Shown here: piece after piece, positions 1 through 10,982 of the stretch
Numbering within the stretch: the first letter of the stretch is position 1
Layout: every line of letters starts with the position of its first letter
NCBI GenBank assembly: GCA_022497155.1
Contig: MU385737.1
Span: 248,001 to 312,000, forward strand
Reading direction: 5' to 3'
From: Whalleya microplaca
Taxonomy: Eukaryota; Ascomycota; Sordariomycetes; Xylariales; Xylariaceae
Length of the DNA: 64,000 nucleotides
Position numbers and translations under genes: made by a program
The notes under the pieces: generated by a model
Seen by the model: the letters and a program-made list of their open reading frames with translations, nothing else
Told to the model about the DNA's origin: nothing
Databases searched by the model: none

Positions 1-156
1 TGCGTCCACTTCCCGCACCACTGCCCCTGCCCCTGGCCCGCGCACGAGGACAAGTTCGAGATGGGCGACGGCCACCGCATCTGCGTGTCCAAGGGGGGCT
101 TCAAGGCCGGCGAGGCGGCGCGCAAGGTCGAGCTGGCGCGGAAGGGGATGCTATGA
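1..156 (+). CDS. 3' end of an unrecognised gene (partial)
   Basis: An open frame runs from base 1 to a TGA at 154-156, giving the last 51 residues of a protein whose start lies left of the window. The fragment is rich in Cys and His near its beginning (spacing [10 protein letters not shown]) and ends in a basic, alanine-rich helix-like tail. Codons are strongly GC-ending, as in expressed genes of this genome, and the frame ends cleanly before AT-richer sequence, which supports a true coding end. The Cys/His cluster could bind metal, but too little is present to name a domain or function. I do not recognise the family. Confidence 0.6.
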   Translation, partial: CVHFPHHCPCPWPAHEDKFEMGDGHRICVSKGGFKAGEAARKVELARKGML

Positions 157-1016
157 ACGAACTAGGCTGAGTATCGGAAGCGTGTATTTATGATCACCAT
201 TGCCATCAAAAGCTGGCAGAATACAGTTGATGGAAGTATCATCCGTGGGAACTAGGAATGAAAGGAATTAGGCACGGAGTTGGAGTTTAAGTGATATCAA
301 ATATCGACAAATATAGATTAAGTATATTCTGTCTGCCCGTCCTATAAACGACATGTCAATCAATCAATCAGTCAGTCAGGCAACCAGCAACCTAGTCACC
401 ATCGTCACCACCACGCTATCAACCATTTTGATATTGAAACACCACTCAGTATCTTTCTTCCATCCATCCATCCTCCCTCCCTGTATTCTTGTAGCGTCGG
501 TTAAGAAACACGATCGATGATGCAACGCAAAGAACGTTGCGGAAAAAACAAACACGAAAACATGAACAGCAGTGAAAGTATTGCTACAATAACAGCAGGG
601 CTAGACCACCAATGCTCAACGGACGTAGCAAAAAAAAAAAAAAGCTGCGAGTACAGTATGTATGTGACAGGCAGACGATGACGATGACGATGACGATGAC
701 GAATGTTCCCTCCTCCTCCCCTTGGAAAATCAATCAATCAATCAATCAACAGGAGCGTTACGCTCGCCTCGTTCTCGTCCGATAATAAAACCGCTCTGGC
801 TGGGTGCTCTTTAGAGCAGCAACACAAGAAGAATTTGTTGGGGGAAAGGGAAAAAAATAAAAGGGTTTCCTCTCTTTATCAGACGCCTAAGCCTATTAAA
901 CTCCATCCGGCATGCATATCATCGTCCCGAATTCGTATCCATCCATCCCGATTCCACCGGGTCCTACTCTTCTAAAAAATAATATTCCTTCGTCATCGTA
1001 GTGAATGTTCCCCTCT
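157..1016. other. Intergenic, convergent 3' flanks
   Basis: This lies between the end of a plus-strand gene and the end of the minus-strand GLC8 gene, so it should hold both 3' untranslated regions. It contains CAAT/CAGT tetranucleotide tracts near 355-380, an A12-A14 run near 630, a GACGAT tract at 674-702 and an ATCA tract near 728-750. No convincing coding sequence was seen on either strand. Confidence 0.6.
674..702. repeat. GACGAT hexanucleotide microsatellite
   Basis: Nearly five perfect tandem units of GACGAT lie in the non-coding gap. A short open frame crosses it on the minus strand but shows no other protein character. Confidence 0.85.
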
Positions 1017-1853
1017 CTAGTCGCCGGCCCCGACCTTGGCACCGTTGATGGTGGGCATCGGGGGCACCTCGTCGTCGTCCTCGATCTCGTCGAGCGACTC
1101 GGGGTGGCCCAGGAACTTGGCGACGTCCTTCATCTCGTAGTGCTTCTTCCGCAGCTGCTCGAACTTGCGGTGCTTCTCACGCTCCTCGGCGTTCATCTCG
1201 CTGTACTCGTTCTCGGCGTCGTGGATGGGCGTGGCGTCCTCGTCGTTGACGTGCACCTTGCTCTGCTTGCGACCGGTCGCAAACTCGCCCTCCGGGACTT
1301 CCTCCTCGGGCTCGCCCAGCGACAGGCCGGGGATTTCCTCCCTCTGCAAGGGCTCGCCGTCCGACATGTCGTCGTCGCCGTCCTCGGAGGGCTCGTAATG
1401 TCGAGCGTAAGGCGTCTTGGGCTCGGTGATCTTCATGGTCGAAGTACGCTCTTGCTCGGTCAGGTAGAGGTTAGCCTCGTCCCACTTCAGGCGCTGGAAG
1501 TTCTCCTCGGTGTCAATCTGCGATGGGGTGCGTGATGATTGGCGGCGAGAGCCCGACGGACGGCTGGCAGCACTAGAAGACCGACGGCGACCGGCGTTCA
1601 CTTGCGTGTTCATGATAGTGAGCTCCTTTTCGGATAGATCCTGCTCCTTAGTGGGAGATACAGGAGGCGACCTTTGGAAAGAGTTCTTGAGGATGCCTGA
1701 TAGATACATATCAGTCAGTATGAGAGCCATCACCAACACGCCGCGAAAAGGGGGAGGGATCAAAGCTGCTGAGTATGACTAACCCTTAGGTCGCCTAGCC
1801 TCGGGTCGAGGAGGGTGATGGATAGCCTTGGGGCTTGTCTCGACTGTCGCCAT
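1017..1853 (-). CDS. GLC8: Protein phosphatase 1 inhibitor-2 (Glc8/IPP-2 family)
   Basis: The product is a small, mostly disordered regulator of type 1 protein phosphatase (PP1), related to yeast Glc8 and animal inhibitor-2. There are two exons: 1853-1784 and 1696-1017, with an 87-nt intron (1783-1697, donor GTTAGT, acceptor ATCAG). Splicing restores the family's N-terminal KGILKNSF segment, which is the reason for choosing the ATG at 1853 rather than an in-intron ATG. The protein is 249 aa. Family blocks are visible in order: KGILKN (about 23-28), LKWDEANLYLTEQER followed by a TPYARHYEP block in the middle, and the EKHRKFEQLRKKHYEM helix in the C-terminal third. Acidic linkers separate them. 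The family acts on PP1 in nucleus and cytoplasm, and in yeast Glc8 is activated by phosphorylation at a TP site. The TP in the middle block is a plausible equivalent. The call is secure. Confidence 0.93.
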
Positions 1854-3694
1854 GATGATGGATATTGATGATGTTGGATTGTTGGACTGTTGGATGAGAG
1901 ATCAACTCGGAGATGGATTGTCGAAAAGCGGTGGTAAACAGGAGATAAGAGATTTAGTTTTCGGCAACGATGACGGGGCGGGTTCCTTGGATGTTATTAA
2001 AGGGTTTGGATGGAAAAGCCGGAGCACAGCGCGGGGAAGATTGGTAGATTGGAAGCTTGGACCCTGCAGCAGTGGAAATAGTGGGTTTTAATGGTTGTGA
2101 CTTGTGAATGGTTCCGGTGGATGGTGTTAATGGTTGCTGATGGTGTTAATACCAATGTAGGTAGTGTTATAATAAGCCGGGTGGCATACAAGGTTCAGCG
2201 GTTCAACGTTGTGTCCAGTGTCCAGTGTCCAGTGTTCAGCGTTCAGTACCTAGGCAGCTAGGTATGTATGTATGTACATACAGGCTGCACAGGCGGCACA
2301 GGTCAGGTGCTGGTGATTGTGAGTTGTGAGTTGTGATGGAGAGAACCTGATGGCCTTGGCGATGCTGGTAACCCAGAAAGGCAGAAAGGGGGACCGGAAG
2401 GTGGAAGGTGGATAGTAGATAGATAGTGGTTTACGGAATATATGGTTGTGGTTATTTAGTGGTACGCAGTACACAGTATGCGAGTTATGTATGTAGGTGG
2501 AAGGTGGATGACGGGATGAGATGGGATGACAGGATGGTGGATGGCGGGATATGGGAATGTTGATAATTGGTATGGTATTCTCTGGCTTGTCTGTCTGTCT
2601 GCCCGCCTGCCACCTGCTTTTGCGGTTGTGGTATCTGGTTTCTGCTTTGTGCTTTGTGGTTTGCTGATATGTAAGTGGTAATGTATGTGGTAATGTAAGT
2701 ATGTGGTTGGCGGTGCGGGTTGCGGTGCGGGTGGTGTGATGGTGTGATGCTGTGATGCGGATGCGCGTGATAAGTGAAGAGAAAAGAAACAGGCAGATTG
2801 TAGATTGTGCCAGGTATTACGAGCTCGAGGGGGGGGGGACGAACAATTGGGCTGGTTATTTAGTACTCAGGTCGTATGTGTTGGCCGTCGGTGATCTAGA
2901 CTTTTGTTGAATGTTATTATTATGTATGAAAGAAAGTATTGTTGCTCGGGAGAAGGTCAGGGCAACACATGAATTCATATGTAATGTAGAATACCCCGGA
3001 GATATCCATGGATGTATGTATGTATGTGTGTATATATATATGTATTAATGAGAACTGCACATTTGTACCTGTGTATGTTACCTACTTCCAGGTTACTTAT
3101 AAGTACATATGTATGTATATGAGTATCGATGTACATATCTACAATTTGCTGGCTTTTGCTCCGTCACCACGCTAGGTACTGCCCAAGTCTGCTTTTCATG
3201 TATATATGTACATACAAAGTGTACATAGTGGTTCCAAGTGAGGCCTTTGAGGCCTGTGAGGCCTGTGAGGCCAGCCTGCAGCAGGTTGCATAGCAGCGAC
3301 AGCTGGTGGTGGTGGTGGTGGGCTGGCCCCGCCAAAGTTGGCAACCATCGAACCCTGCCAGTGGGCACGAGCCTCACCCAATAGAGCGGCTGGGGTAGGA
3401 GGATCATCCCATTGTTCACCCAATCGGGTATAACCAAGGATAGTATGGTGTACATGCAGCCATTTTCCGCTACCTCCCCTCGGCTATTATTGGGGGTCAC
3501 TTCTAGGCCTCGCTGCCCGCACTTCTAGGCTCCTCGGTGCTGGCGTGGGATGTAGACGTTAGCAGGCCCCCCAAGTACCCTCTACATGATCTCCGAGCTG
3601 ACATCATTTTCCCAACCTTAAAACACACAGCCCAAGCTTTTCGTCGACTCCGAGTGACCTCATGATACTTGGTTGTTTTAGCTGGCCACGCTAC

Positions 3695-3726
3695 CCATCC
3701 ATCCATCCATCCATCCATCCATCCAT
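3695..3726. repeat. (CCAT)8 microsatellite
   Basis: Eight perfect CCAT tetranucleotides lie in non-coding sequence. Confidence 0.9.
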
Positions 3727-4037
3727 CGCATCTCAAACATTCGATACAAAACAACCGGGTACGCGCGCATGGGCATTCAACAAAGCTTCACATGCAGCTA
3801 AGTGCCATAAATACATGTGTTAGTGTCGACTTCAAGGTTGTTGGACCTCGAGACTGTCCTGTCCTGTCAGATCCCCTCGATTATATCAGATTATGGTAAA
3901 GGGAGGGGAGGGGCTCTCATAACGATATCTACTATTCTGTATGTCGATTCTGTAATCTGTATTTAGGTACCCGGATATCAGTACCCAGATATCGGGTTCT
4001 AGCTCTGCCGCTCTACACGCAGAGACGCTTGCCGCGC

Positions 4038-4040
<3 letters not shown>

Positions 4041-4076
<36 letters not shown>

Positions 4077-4080
4077 TTTT
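4041..4080. repeat. Poly-T tract (T30, AC, T8)
   Basis: Thirty consecutive T, then AC, then eight T. It could be the poly-A tail of an old retroposed sequence read on the other strand or a nucleosome-excluding tract. No retroelement body was recognised next to it. Confidence 0.8.
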
Positions 4081-5396
4081 CCATTCTACCGGGTGCGCCG
4101 TGTGTTTTGCATGACAACCTTACTCATCTCGGTATTCGCAGTAACCTACGCGGTAAGGTCGATGGCGAAAACCAGGGCGATCAGTAGATCCCCACAGTCG
4201 CCAATTGCCCAGTAGAATATCAGCCGCAATAGGAATATTCGCCCTCTCATCATCATGCGGGCTTGGCACTCACTCAGCAGAGAAATGTTCCTCCCACTTA
4301 CGCATACGCATACATATATATGCAACCTTGGCGGGATATTCTCAGCCATCAGCCGCTTCGTATGTACCTGCTACTATAGGTATGTAGGTAGTCATGTATG
4401 CTTCTTGCGCGACCATGGAGTCGGTACGCAGTTATGTACTCACGTTGTGCTACTTTGTAAAGTGCCGAGGGCCGGTGTATTATCCAGCCAGACGCCGTAC
4501 GTTATTAGAGTTGTATCACGGCGTTAATAAGTGTGGTAGTGTGTTTACCAGACCGCATTCTGTAGTATAAAAAGTGTATCTTCAGCGACTTGTAAGACCA
4601 GTCTAGAAGAAAGGTCGGTGAGGATAGATAGGGATATGAGTAAGCATTTAGTTGATCCAATTTGCTAGATTGTGCTACGTAAGTCTCTGCCATCTCGTTG
4701 CTTATTAGTTGACCGTTTCACAAGGTGGGATTTCGAAGGTCTCACGACTAGAAGAGGAGATTTCTTCAAATGTATGCAGTATGCATATTCGTTCGTCGAA
4801 ATGGAAAGGAGCTAGATGTAAAGGGGCTCCTATCGGTTTACTACCTGTTCAGGGCCTTAGTGTGCGACCCAATCTGTGTGGACATGCTAGATTAGGCATC
4901 TGGCGATGATCGCGCGCAACTTACACATACGTAGTAGTGTCGATCGTTTTAGACCCTTCTGGTGAACTAGTCAAACTCTTCTGCATTCATCCTATGATAA
5001 ACTTCGTGCTTCATGTTGACCTCCTACCTAAGTACCTTACGGGCTAGTCCAAACGACTAGGCTCCGACATCTTCGTCTTGGCCTCCTGGTGAACGCACGA
5101 ATAACTACTCTCGATAAGAGAAATTACGGAAGTGTGGAGAGAGTGTTGGCACTTGGGAAGTTCGAGAAGCGCGTTGGGTCTGAATGATTTCAATTATCGT
5201 CCTATGTAATTGCTATGCACCGATTTTTGATACCCTAAGATCCTTCTATCGTATAAATTTGAAGTATCCGTATACACATATAATCTATCGTACACCACAT
5301 GCATTGATCGACCTTCGTATCCAAGAGGCTCGTATCGTAAGTGGTAGATTGGCCCAGTCCTATACGAAGAGGAGACGACTGCAAGTGAAAGCGAAC

Positions 5397-7497
5397 CTAT
5401 TCATCATTTCCAACATCGTCTTCAGCACCCGTCTTCTTTTTCTTGATCTCCCTCTTCTTCGGCCGCAGCCACTCCTCCATCCCGAGAGGCCAGTAGACGC
5501 GGTTGTTAGGCCCTCCCATGCCCAGCTCCGCCTCCGGGATCTCAGGCGGCGGCGGCGGCGGCGGCATCTCCTCTTCAACCTCCTCAACCCCAGCTTCCTC
5601 ATCGCCGGCCTTTCTTTTCTTCCTGCGCTGCTTCTTCTTGGGCGGCTTCGGGGGCGGTCTGTTCTCGTCTTCGCGCTCGTAGGGGATGACGTCGTGGAAG
5701 GTGTCCCACCCCGGCAGCCTGAAGTTGCGCATCAGGTCGAACACGGCCTGCTCCTTGTCCTTGGCCTCGATCATGAGGTCCATGGTGTCCGCGCACGGCG
5801 GTAGCGTCATGACGCGCGGCCGGTGTTTGCGGCGCTGGCGCGGGGTCACTGCCTCGGAGCAGGATTCGCTGTAGTGCATTTTCTGCGTGATGCCCTTGCG
5901 GTCCCAGGTGGCCTTGATGCGCGGGTAGAGCTCTATGATGTCCTTGGTGCCCTCGCGGAGTTCGTCCTTGTTGAAGATGATGTTGTGGTGGTGGTAGTCT
6001 AGGACGAGGGGGATGTTCAGCTCTTCGCATATCGGGAGCAGGTCGTGCACCGACCACGACACATCATCGTTCTCTAATACCAATCGAGCCTTGATACTCG
6101 GCGAGAGCTTTGCGTAGTTCTCTCTGAACCGATCGAGTGATGCTGCCTTGTCGCCGTATACCCCACCCATATGTAGGATCATGATCGCATCCTTGTTACC
6201 TTGCTCAGGAAGGCGCAGAAGTGTGAGCATCTCGTCGTGATATTCGAGGTCGCGAATCGCATTCCTGATCACTTCCCTACGAGGTGACCCCAATTGCGTG
6301 AACTTGTGCCTGGTTAATCAACCTGTCCCAAAAGAATGCTGTGGATTCACCGTACCTGTCCAGGGTGCGTGGTAAGACGGTGGCCAAGCTCACCTGCCAC
6401 TTTTCCAGCCTGAGCAAGAACCTCGGACGCGAACGGCGCAAGTTTATACCCATATTCCTCATGGCTCGCAAAGGGGAACATCTCCGAGCTGAGGCGCATG
6501 AATTTTATACCATACTTGTCGTTCCAGCGGATCATCTTCACAATATCACGCGCATTAGCGAGACCTAGGCTCTCAACGTACCTCTGGCCTCTTGCGACAT
6601 CAGCCGGCTGGTCTTTATCGGGCCGGTTCTTAGTCGGATGCTCTGGTTGCATTGGATCTTGGAGAGGGTGGCGGTGATCTAATATGGAAGCTATCCGGCA
6701 TGTTCGTGAACTAAACACGGACGGGGTCGCAGATCGGAGGTATGTATTGAGGCAAGCCTGCGCCGTGTCAGAAATCGCATGCCACGTCCTCAATTAATTC
6801 AGTCATGGCGAGGAGGGATATTCACATAGCCCAATCTTCCTTTCCATGGCAAGGGTAAGTAGTCACTATTGACGGGTGGTGGTCTGGCACCCTCCTGCTT
6901 GATACCGTTGATATCATTTTCTTCCGGAACGAAGTCACCATCTTCATTTCTCGCTTCCGGGTCCTCTGGTGCAGAGATGTCATCGGCTTGATCACTTCTG
7001 TTATCGGGATCCTTTTTGGGATCCTTCTTCCTAGCCTTGGGGCCTTTCTGGGCAGTACTCCTGGGTTTCTTTTTCTCTAAGTCCCTCTTCTCCTGCTCCG
7101 CTAGTCTGGCGTTCGGGATTGACCTGGAAGCTTGCGGAAGAAATGCCGCTTCGTCCTCCCCGTTTTCTGGACTTAGAGGAACAGTGCTTTGGTTCACTGC
7201 CAACTTCTGCCGCTTGACAGCCTCGCGGAGATTATTTTCCATTTTTAGAAGCGCAACCATAGCCTCATCAACTCCGACATCTTCATTTGTCTTTTGACTT
7301 TTGATCATCGATCTAGTCGACATTAAACCCAACTTTCCTTCTTCGGTTGCGGTAGTGCTTGGTCGTAACTCTTGGCTAGGTTTCCGAGCATTCCGAACCG
7401 ATCTTCTCGGCACGTTGCTTGGAAGCTGTGGATTGAGCAGTTCCTCCATTGGAGAATCTTGAGGTGCGACGTCTGGATGCTTTCGTTTGGCAACCAT
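5397..7497 (-). CDS. UVE1: UV-damage endonuclease (UVDE family)
   Basis: This enzyme nicks DNA 5' of UV photoproducts and other lesions and starts an alternative excision repair pathway (S. pombe Uve1, Neurospora MUS-18). There are three exons: 7497-6826, 6757-6356 and 6302-5397, with introns of 68 and 53 nt. Both junctions fall inside conserved family blocks (GRLGY|ACLNTYLR and HPGQ|FTQLGSP), so the model is firm: 659 aa, close to the usual fungal length. Residues about 1-220 are a charged, low-complexity extension with KKKP and KARKKDPKKD nuclear-signal-like stretches. The TIM-barrel nuclease domain follows (GIKFMRLSSEMFPFASHEE, ELGHRLTTHPGQ, LVLENDD, LDYHHHN). The tail is Lys/Pro-rich. An in-frame ATG at 7623 would add 42 residues (see findings). 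It is the longest of four consecutive minus-strand conserved genes. Confidence 0.95.
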
Positions 7498-9406
7498 CGT
7501 GGTAAAGGTTTTACGTCGGACGTAGGGAAGGGTAGCTATAGAAGACGAAACTGGAAGAAACAGGCTGTGATGCCTAGATTCAGTCTTGCAGCACCATATC
7601 AACAATCGATAGGGTGCCGACATCCAATTGTAAGTCGATGACGGAGAAGAAGAATACAAGGAGGTTATCACAAAGGTTGATTTTATTAAGCAGGGTAGAT
7701 CTAGGTAAGTACAAAGCTTGGAGGATTCAGGTATGAAAGAGACAAGCACACTTGTGCCTAAGTAGAGACATGAAAGGTATGTATGTATGGATGAAATCAG
7801 CACCGTGAAAGCGCCCGATCTCCACAATGCCTAGGAGCGTGCAGAAGTCCCTTTTCCCAGCTACATATACGTAAAGAATGCGGAGGTCGAGGATGACAGA
7901 GAGCGCGTCATGAATGAGCCTATCCGCAAGGCCACATGCCACGGAGGACGATTTGCTCCGTTCTTGTGTTTCCATCCGGTTCGATCTCAACCTTTTGGAA
8001 ATGGTGTAGCAACACGAACGGGGCCCATACATACATCCTAGACGTCACTGATAAAGTCAATAATAAAGGGAAGTAGGGGGTCTTGGGGTGTCTAGATACG
8101 GACAGATTGTGAGGTCATGCAGGAAAAGAGGCGAGAATCTATGAAATCATATCTGATCCGATCGAGATTTATTGCCGGGCGGTCAGCCTCAGTTGCCGGA
8201 GCTCAGTCCGTCTAGTAACAACAAGGGCAGAGGGGGTACCCACCAACATCAGATATCACGTGAGATCACCATGTTTATCCCTAACCCATTATTTGGGTAT
8301 TACTGCATAGCAGCATAGCATACATATAAACATTAATATTCACACTGCAAGGTGTGTGGGACACCCTTTTGCTGTGTGACAGGTACCTAGGTATTCCGTA
8401 CCACCTAATGTGCTGCATCGATATCAGGAGAGATAAACTTCTATAAAGGAGCTATCCCTGTCCTTAGACACAATTCCAGGAGTTCCTTCTCACTCAATTC
8501 ATGGGCATCGTCTAATTCTTGGTATGCCACGTGTCATACCCCTTTTACCAGAATTTTAAGACAATTACCTATATATAAGTCCACATATACGCTATATTAG
8601 CGGCGATGTTGGTGATGTGGTTTTTCTAACGACGTATCTGCAAAAGGAATATGCGTGGTACCTTTGGATCCCTGTAATGCTGTACCTGCTAGGTATACGG
8701 AATGCTTGTGGCACAATGGCCTTCTTCGTGGTCTCCCTGCTGAATGGCTGAATTGGAAAAGGAAAAGGGCATGCAATATATGAGTATCTAACAAGCCTTT
8801 TTGAGAAAATTATCCTCGAAAACGTGGCTATTTGAAGAGGTACATTCAAGAACATCTAATGATAGGGGTAGTCACTGTACATGCGAATAGCGTCCCCAAT
8901 GGGTACCTCCCGCTTGCAAACTTTATGATATTCTCGAAACTCACTCCGGCTAGCAGTTATTCAGCAGATAGTGTATCCGACGTATCCGACTACTACATAA
9001 TGCTCTGCCTTGGAGCACCACTCGAGTCGAAACGTTGGCCAGTTCCAGGGCGTATAGATGCCGAGCCTATGTATCGAGAGGCGTCTGATAAGTCCGGGGT
9101 GTGTGGTTGCCATTACATCCACTGGAAAGTCATGTCATGCCATTTTGTTTACTCGGATACGACGATAGATATTTGTTTCATCCATAGATTATGAATCTTG
9201 CAGCATAGGGCTGAGTCCTAGCTCATCTTAGTCGCATTCCAGGCCAAAGGGGGTTGGTCTTTGCTTCAACCTTGCCCCAATATCTACCAAAATCGTATCG
9301 TTACTGAACATCGCAAGCTGGGTATTATTACACGCCAATGAAACAGTATTCCGACTGTCCCTTTCCTATAACCATGAACTCCTATTACGCCTTTTCCAAA
9401 ACCAAA
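7498..9406. other. Intergenic region upstream of UVE1
   Basis: About 1.9 kb between the UVE1 start and the RING gene stop. It includes the probable UVE1 promoter and leader. TACCTAGGTA-type words occur near 8385-8400. Short open frames (for example minus strand 7727-8032 and plus strand 8832-9194) lack domains and splice-supported partners, so no gene is called. Confidence 0.5.
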
Positions 9407-10111
9407 CTACCAGAATGGCACGACTGGCGGAGGAGGCTGTAGTCGATAATCAACATCTGGCTCCATTTCCTCGACCGGCTGGTAATAGGGTGTTCGGCAC
9501 ACCGGGCAACGGTATTGCTTCCGCAAGAACCAGGTCGCCAGACACCGAGCGTGGAATATATGTCTGCACCGCTTCATCTTCAAGATCTCGTCGTCGACGG
9601 GCGGCATTGACCGTCGATTGTCTCGCGGCATCGTTGGCTTCGGCACGCCAACGCCGGCCTCCAGGTCTGGGACTTTTTCGTTGTTGTTATTATTTGAAAC
9701 GGAAGTAATCTCTGCTTCGCTCGGGTAGAGATGTGTGAGACAGATCGGGCTGTACCACGAGGTCAGTGACGCGCGTCATCTAAGTCAACTGACTGAGAAC
9801 TGAGACTCACCACTCGCAGTCCGCTGCCTCGGTCTCTGGGTTCCGGCGTAGTCTCTTCTCTGTCACGCCCTCCAACTGCGTCAATGCATACTGGATCGAT
9901 TGCGATGCGGATTGCTTAGATTTAGACTGCTTGTCTCTAGGTGTATAGCCACCATATGAACATATCCCCCATCTAATACACCTGTAGATCTTGGTTAATT
10001 ATGCCTATCAATACAGTGTGTAGCAATGGTAGCTTACAAGACTACAGCCACGAGGAGCGCCAGGAAAACCAGGCAGGTGAGTACGATAGCGTACCACGGG
10101 TAATCCATCAT
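9407..10111 (-). CDS. Membrane-anchored RING-H2 finger protein (probable E3 ubiquitin ligase)
   Basis: There are three exons: 10111-10038, 9981-9811 and 9749-9407, with introns of 56 and 61 nt, giving 195 aa. Residues about 7-26 form one hydrophobic transmembrane segment right after the start. A short cytosolic stretch follows, then a RING-H2 finger: the first pair is C-P-I-C (the first Cys is split by the second intron and rebuilt as TGC), then C-R-H-I-F-H-A-R-C and finally C-P-V-C. The order C-x2-C, C-x-H-x2-H-x2-C, C-x2-C matches RING-H2, and the layout (N-terminal membrane span, single RING-H2, short Pro-rich tail) resembles ATL-type ligases. Between the second and third zinc ligands lie 57 residues including an Asn run, longer than the usual RING loop. 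Membrane location and substrate cannot be told from sequence. Confidence 0.82.
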
Positions 10112-10982
10112 TGAACTGGGTGCCGGAATGCTAAAGGCTTGGGACGTGATTCATTGATGGAAGAAGCCGTAAATCCTACAGGTGGGATGGCCTTAAGGTT
10201 TCGCAAACCAAAGGAATATGTATTAGGGCTTCAGGCTTTAAAGTGTTATCAACCAAGCAACAATAATATGCTGAAGCTCCTCGCGTTGAGGCGCGGGTTG
10301 ATCGACATGAAATTAGCGTATTCACTTGTTGGTTGAGGTAGTAGTTGTCTGCCGTGCCGCATCCCTTACTTGCCAAAACAGTCGCTTCGGTCGCAGGTCA
10401 ACAATATTCACAAGACCAGTACTGAACTCTGACTAATTGATGGAATCATCAAGTACGAAACAGTGACTCGAGCCTCGAGTCTCGAAGAAAGCGCGACGCA
10501 GAAGGGAAAAGTCATTAGGAAATACAGCCTTTCTAGACCGGTCAGTCGCCCAAAGTGTAGCACGAGATACAAACATGTGTAACAAAATTAGATTGCCGCG
10601 AGGTCTAAATTTAAAACTGCAGTCAGCACCGTAGCGATATCCGCAATTCCCGGGTGTTTGGATCGCGGTCCGCGCATATTTGTCCTATCACAGTCTACTA
10701 CGCCATGAAGCTGCAGGCAATACAGGCAGAAAACGACCAAGATCGACGTGAGTTGTGGTTAGCATCAGCTCTAGGGTCCCTAATTCGACAGCACATCAGG
10801 TTGCTGACGCCGCCTAATTACTACATAGGTCAGGCAGTTCAGGTAGCATCGCCCTAACGGTTAATGCTTGGCCAAGTTGGCAGGATGGGGGCGGAGCACC
10901 ACCATGCATCAGACGAAAACGCCAGCCGTGGTTGCTACGTGATCGACTGCCGTGAGATCCTGCGTCATGCCATGTGACGACC
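10112..10982. other. Intergenic region between the RING gene and RKM4
   Basis: 871 bp between two minus-strand genes, holding the promoter of the RING gene and the 3' flank of the methyltransferase. Short open frames occur on both strands without domain or splice support. I see no RNA gene. Confidence 0.5.

Larger units (their letters stand above)
1854..5396. other. 3.5-kb low-complexity intergenic region
   Basis: This covers the upstream region of GLC8 and the downstream region of UVE1. It is full of simple sequence: TGTCCAG units at 2211-2239, TATGTATG tracts (about 2260-2280, 3010-3050, 3100-3125), GGCCTGTGA units (about 3239-3274), CCAT units (3695-3726) and a T30 run at 4041-4070. Short words such as TAGGTA/TACCTA recur. 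The open frames are short, cross the simple repeats and have no recognisable domain, so I call no gene here. Confidence 0.55.

Noticed and set aside
1005..1535. 176-codon plus-strand frame, Leu/Val-rich
   Set aside because: Antisense to GLC8; the repetitive Leu/Val text results from reading its acidic and GC-rich codons backwards.
3093..3500. 135-codon minus-strand frame with His and Gly-Leu-Thr repeats
   Set aside because: Crosses GGT and GGCCTGTGA simple repeats; no conserved text, no splice partners.
5599..6057. 152-codon minus-strand frame
   Set aside because: An alternative frame of UVE1 exon 3; the conserved UVDE frame is the real one.
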